38,800 nt of DNA from the IMG/VR virus record IMGVR_UViG_3300033997_000148, positions 1-38,800 of that record. The stretch is one strand, 5' to 3'. The notes beneath the pieces are model-generated. The model did no database searches and was not told the origin of the DNA. It saw nothing but the letters and a program-made list of their open reading frames with translations. Positions 38,611 to 38,800 of the stretch are shown piece by piece. Numbering within the stretch: position 1 is the stretch's first letter; every line of letters begins with the position of its first letter. The position numbers were made by a program, and so were the translations under genes. The DNA is from a virus.

Positions 38611-38800
38611 ATGATCTATACAGCGATTTACGAGATCTCCGGTACCGCTCTTAAAGGAACGCGCACGCGCACGCGCACACGCACACGCACACGCACACGC
38701 ACACGCACACGCACACGCACACGCACACGCACACGCACACGCACACGCACACGCACACGCACACGCACACGCACACGCACACGCACACGCACACGCACAC
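38611..38800 (+). CDS. Start of a (Thr-Arg)n ORF running into the terminal repeat
   Basis: ATG at 38611 follows AGGGTGG (38599-38605) by five bases and encodes MIYTAIYEISGTALKG. ACG/ACA CGC codons then translate as an uninterrupted Thr-Arg dipeptide repeat to the end of the window, first in the GCGCAC variant, then in GCACAC. If the ends are joined, the frame continues to a stop at 186-188. The product would be a short N-terminal peptide, about 24 or more Thr-Arg pairs, and a 19-residue hydrophobic tail. I know no family. It may be a real repeat protein or a short gene into which the hexamer expanded. Confidence 0.45.
   Translation, partial: MIYTAIYEISGTALKGTRTRTRTRTRTRTRTRTRTRTRTRTRTRTRTRTRTRTRTRTRTRTRT
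38661..38800. repeat. Right terminal hexamer repeat (GCGCAC)n then (GCACAC)21
   Basis: Three GCGCAC-like units lead into GCACAC units that reach the end. The last 126 bases (38675-38800) are exactly 21 GCACAC units and equal the first 126 bases. The left copy has no GCGCAC variants, so this is the side from which the tract can be entered uniquely. Purine-pyrimidine alternation runs from 38659 to the end. Confidence 0.95.

Overview
The window looks like an essentially complete genome of a short-tailed (podovirus-type) dsDNA bacteriophage of an unidentified bacterial host. It has a large terminase, a portal, an N4-gp56-type capsid protein, head-tail adaptor and nozzle-like proteins, fibres and a giant 1453-residue virion protein. 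No tape-measure protein, tail-tube protein or sheath is visible, which argues for a short tail. I see no integrase, no phage RNA polymerase, no tRNA and no CRISPR array. Two good sigma70-type promoters (185-213 and 6227-6255) suggest that host RNA polymerase transcribes at least the left half.

The sequence begins and ends with the same 126 bp, exactly 21 copies of the hexamer GCACAC in the same orientation. This is either a terminal direct repeat or one repeat tract at which a circular or circularly permuted genome was cut by the assembler. An ORF starting at 38611 enters the right-hand tract in the Thr-Arg frame. If the ends are joined it leaves the left-hand tract in frame and stops at 188.

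Layout. 1-2900 (+): a host-type promoter and a run of small early genes of mostly unknown function, including one with a lost start codon and a frameshift in a 13-A run. 2887-3605: a 719-bp AT-rich gene-free region with repeats and hairpins, a candidate replication origin. 3606-17151 (+): replication and nucleotide metabolism. This holds a helix-turn-helix protein, a PrimPol/VirE primase-helicase, a long pentapeptide-repeat protein, an M15-type endolysin, a DUF2800 Cas4-like nuclease, a dATP/dGTP diphosphohydrolase-like protein (DUF5664), a dUTPase/MazG-like protein, a DUF2815 ssDNA-binding protein, family A DNA polymerase, a VRR-NUC nuclease, an ATP-dependent DNA ligase and an SNF2-type helicase. 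The set PrimPol-VirE/DUF2800/DUF2815/PolA/VRR-NUC/SNF2 is a well-known phage replication module.

17157-17180 is a terminator hairpin between the two convergent halves. 38369-17184 (-), in transcription order: small terminase, large terminase, holin-like membrane protein, DUF1353 protein, portal, scaffold-like acidic protein, small head protein, major capsid protein, a DUF2829/Tad2-family (anti-Thoeris) protein, neck proteins, nozzle-like protein, tail fibre, a fibre with a seven-fold repeat that looks like a beta-propeller, fibre-associated protein, and four virion/ejection-type proteins ending in the giant polyvalent protein with an HELQH motif. 38370-38610 is AT-rich with 44-bp direct repeats beside the hexamer tract, and may be where the halves diverge and where DNA is packaged.

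The parts most worth a second look are the terminal hexamer tract and the Thr-Arg ORF through it, the pentapeptide protein with its own promoter, the Tad2-like gene inside the head operon, the broken early gene, and the AT-rich origin candidate.
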